64,000 nucleotides of DNA from the NCBI RefSeq assembly GCF_014281965.1, contig NZ_JACFTB010000007.1, positions 1 through 64,000 of the forward strand. The letters run 5' to 3'. Below are positions 62,757 through 64,000 of this stretch, piece after piece. Below the pieces are notes generated by a model. The model saw nothing but the letters and a program-made list of their open reading frames with translations, did not search any database and was not told the DNA's origin. The DNA comes from Rhodococcus sp. BP22 (GTDB lineage Bacteria; Actinomycetota; Actinomycetes; Mycobacteriales; Mycobacteriaceae). How positions within the stretch are numbered: position 1 is the stretch's first letter; the number at the start of each line of letters is the position of its first letter. The position numbers and the translations under genes are program-made.

Positions 62757-62775
62757 AAGCCCCTTAGGAGCCATC

Positions 62776-63939
62776 GTGGATTTCACGTACAACGAACAAC
62801 AGCTCGATTTCCGTAAAGCACTGCGCCACTTCGTCGACAAAGAAATCATCCCCGTCGCGAACGAGTGGGAGAAGACCGGCCGCTACCCCACCGAAATCGT
62901 CGAGCACATGAAGGCAATGGGACTGTTCGGAATCACGACCCCCGAAGAATACGGTGGTATCGACCTCGACAAGGTGTCGTTCACCCTCGTCTACGAGGAA
63001 CTTGCTCGCGGCTGGATGGGCGTCGCAGGCATCCTCGGCAGCCATAATCTCTCGTGCTGGATGATCAACAAGCACGGCACCGAAGAGCAGAAGCGAGCGT
63101 TGCTCCCCAAGCTGGCGAGCGGTGAGTACCGCACCGGTGTCGGCCTCACCGAGCCCGGCGCAGGCACCGACCTACAGGGAATCAAGACCACCGCCAAACG
63201 CGACGGTGACCACTACATCGTCAACGGTGCCAAAACCTGGATCACCAACGCTCGCCATGCCAACGTGCTGCCGGTACTCGTCAAAACCGACACGAGCACC
63301 ACGCCTGCCCATAAGGGCATGAGCCTGTTGTTGATCGATACGGACACCGATGGTTTCGAGGTCCAGCGGGATATGGGCAAACTCGGCTACAAGGGCACCG
63401 AATCGTGCGAGATTGCACTGACCGACGTACGGGTGCCGGTCGACGCCTTGCTCGGCGGCGTCGAAGGCCGTGGGTTGCAGCAGGCATTGTCCGGACTGGA
63501 AATCGGGCGCCTCAACATCGCCGGCCGAAGCGTCGGTATCGCGCAAGCCGCATACGATGCAGCGCTTGCATACGCCAAGGAACGCACCGCTTTCGGTCAG
63601 CCCATTGCCGAGTTCCAGGCCATTCAGCTCAAGATCGCCGATATCGCCACACAACTACAAGCTGCAAGGCTCATGACGTATTGGGCTGCATCACAAGCCG
63701 ATTCGGGCAAGCGAGTCGACATGGAGGCCGGCATGGCCAAGTACTTCGCGTCCGAAACAGCCATCACTGCCAGCTTGGAGGCCATGCGCATACACGGTGG
63801 ATACGGATACTCCACCGAATTCGTCGTCGAGCGTTTGTACCGCGATGCACCGCTGATGGCGATCGGTGAAGGCACCAACGACATCATGCGGACAGTCATC
63901 GCCAAGTCCCTGGTTGCCGGAACGGGAGTCATCGGGTGA
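62776..63939 (+). CDS. Acyl-CoA dehydrogenase
   Basis: 387 residues, full length. FAD-binding and substrate motifs: TGVGLTEPGAGTDLQGIKTTA, YIVNGAKTWITNARHANV, EIGRLNIAGRSVGIAQAAYDAALAYAKERTAFGQPI, IHGGYGYSTEFVVERLYRDAPLMAIGEGTNDI with the likely catalytic base Glu365. It introduces an alpha,beta double bond into an acyl-CoA and passes electrons to ETF. GTG at 62776 follows TAGGAG at five bases. The stop overlaps the next start (GTGA). Confidence 0.95.
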   Translation: MDFTYNEQQLDFRKALRHFVDKEIIPVANEWEKTGRYPTEIVEHMKAMGLFGITTPEEYGGIDLDKVSFTLVYEELARGWMGVAGILGSHNLSCWMINKHGTEEQKRALLPKLASGEYRTGVGLTEPGAGTDLQGIKTTAKRDGDHYIVNGAKTWITNARHANVLPVLVKTDTSTTPAHKGMSLLLIDTDTDGFEVQRDMGKLGYKGTESCEIALTDVRVPVDALLGGVEGRGLQQALSGLEIGRLNIAGRSVGIAQAAYDAALAYAKERTAFGQPIAEFQAIQLKIADIATQLQAARLMTYWAASQADSGKRVDMEAGMAKYFASETAITASLEAMRIHGGYGYSTEFVVERLYRDAPLMAIGEGTNDIMRTVIAKSLVAGTGVIG

Positions 63940-64000
63940 CCACCGCGCTGACGTACCTGTACGTTCCTGGCGATGTACCGAGTCGCTTCGACAAGGCCCT
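63936..64000 (+). CDS. HpcH/HpaI or CitE-like CoA-ester lyase, 5' end only
   Basis: The window ends after 21 codons: VTTALTYLYVPGDVPSRFDKA. This is the start of CitE-like proteins (LYVPGD-P-RF-KA), which cleave citramalyl-CoA, malyl-CoA or similar beta-hydroxyacyl-CoA, giving pyruvate or glyoxylate plus a shorter acyl-CoA. The GTG overlaps the acyl-CoA dehydrogenase stop, so it is the fifth gene of the operon. Confidence 0.75.
   Translation, partial: MTTALTYLYVPGDVPSRFDKA

Overview
The window is a chromosomal piece of a high-GC actinomycete of the order Nocardiales, most likely a Rhodococcus-type organism. Support: GTG/TTG starts are common, many starts look leaderless (a -10-like hexamer 6-9 nt before the start codon), genes are often joined by ATGA/GTGA overlaps, and several families are typical of the group (FprB-type ferredoxin reductase, DUF2079 and DUF2510 proteins, ECF42 sigma factor with its YciI partner, two TY-Chap-like proteins, AurF-type diiron protein, actinobacterial RecBCD). 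This placement is inference from gene content; no rRNA or other marker gene lies in the window.

Layout. 0-0.3 kb: apparent leader of an rRNA operon that runs off the left edge on the minus strand (boxA and a promoter-like pair). 0.3-9.4 kb: mostly housekeeping and general metabolism (phosphatase-superfamily protein, TY-Chap-like protein, PLP amino-acid deaminase next to the relic of an IclR regulator, flavoprotein reductase, chorismate-mutase-like protein, atypical SDR, ECF sigma factor with a SnoaL-like tail). 9.5-13.9 kb: a RelA/SpoT-domain protein that ends inside a 34-bp tandem repeat array, two membrane proteins around a 29-bp palindrome, and a CysJ-like reductase. 13.9-22.4 kb: recC-recB-recD operon (minus strand). 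22.5-26.5 kb: accessory, partly AT-richer region with unknown genes, a decayed FAD monooxygenase, two copies of a promoter-like element and a divergent Gre factor. 26.5-32.2 kb: gdhA, MarR regulator, carbonic anhydrase with an extra C-terminal domain, an acidic unknown protein and the second TY-Chap-like protein.

32.2-37.1 kb: an NAD/ADP-ribose locus (NrtR-type regulator, macrodomain protein, ADP-ribosylglycohydrolase) with matching palindromes before nrtR and before the glycohydrolase, followed by an AurF-type diiron oxygenase and an FprB-type ferredoxin/NADP reductase. 37.1-45.2 kb: an oxidative catabolic locus (aldo/keto reductase, 2OG-Fe(II)-type oxygenase, Baeyer-Villiger monooxygenase; divergently nitroreductase, acyl-CoA synthetase, TetR regulator, serine hydrolase) whose enzymes make chemical sense as ketone to ester to acid to acyl-CoA. 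45.2-52.8 kb: small enzymes, EamA exporter, CGNR regulator, YciI/ECF42 pair, thioesterase and ABC-F protein.

52.9-64.0 kb: the remains of a sterol-type methyltransferase, then a catabolic island: hyuA-hyuB-amidase on the minus strand and MaoC, CoA-transferase, MmgE/PrpD, acyl-CoA dehydrogenase and a CitE-like lyase (cut by the right edge) on the plus strand. A GntR/FadR-type regulator gene lies between them, flanked on both sides by four related operator-like sites. The island looks like one regulon for opening a cyclic amide or imide and degrading the acid as a CoA thioester. It is the best candidate here for an undescribed pathway.
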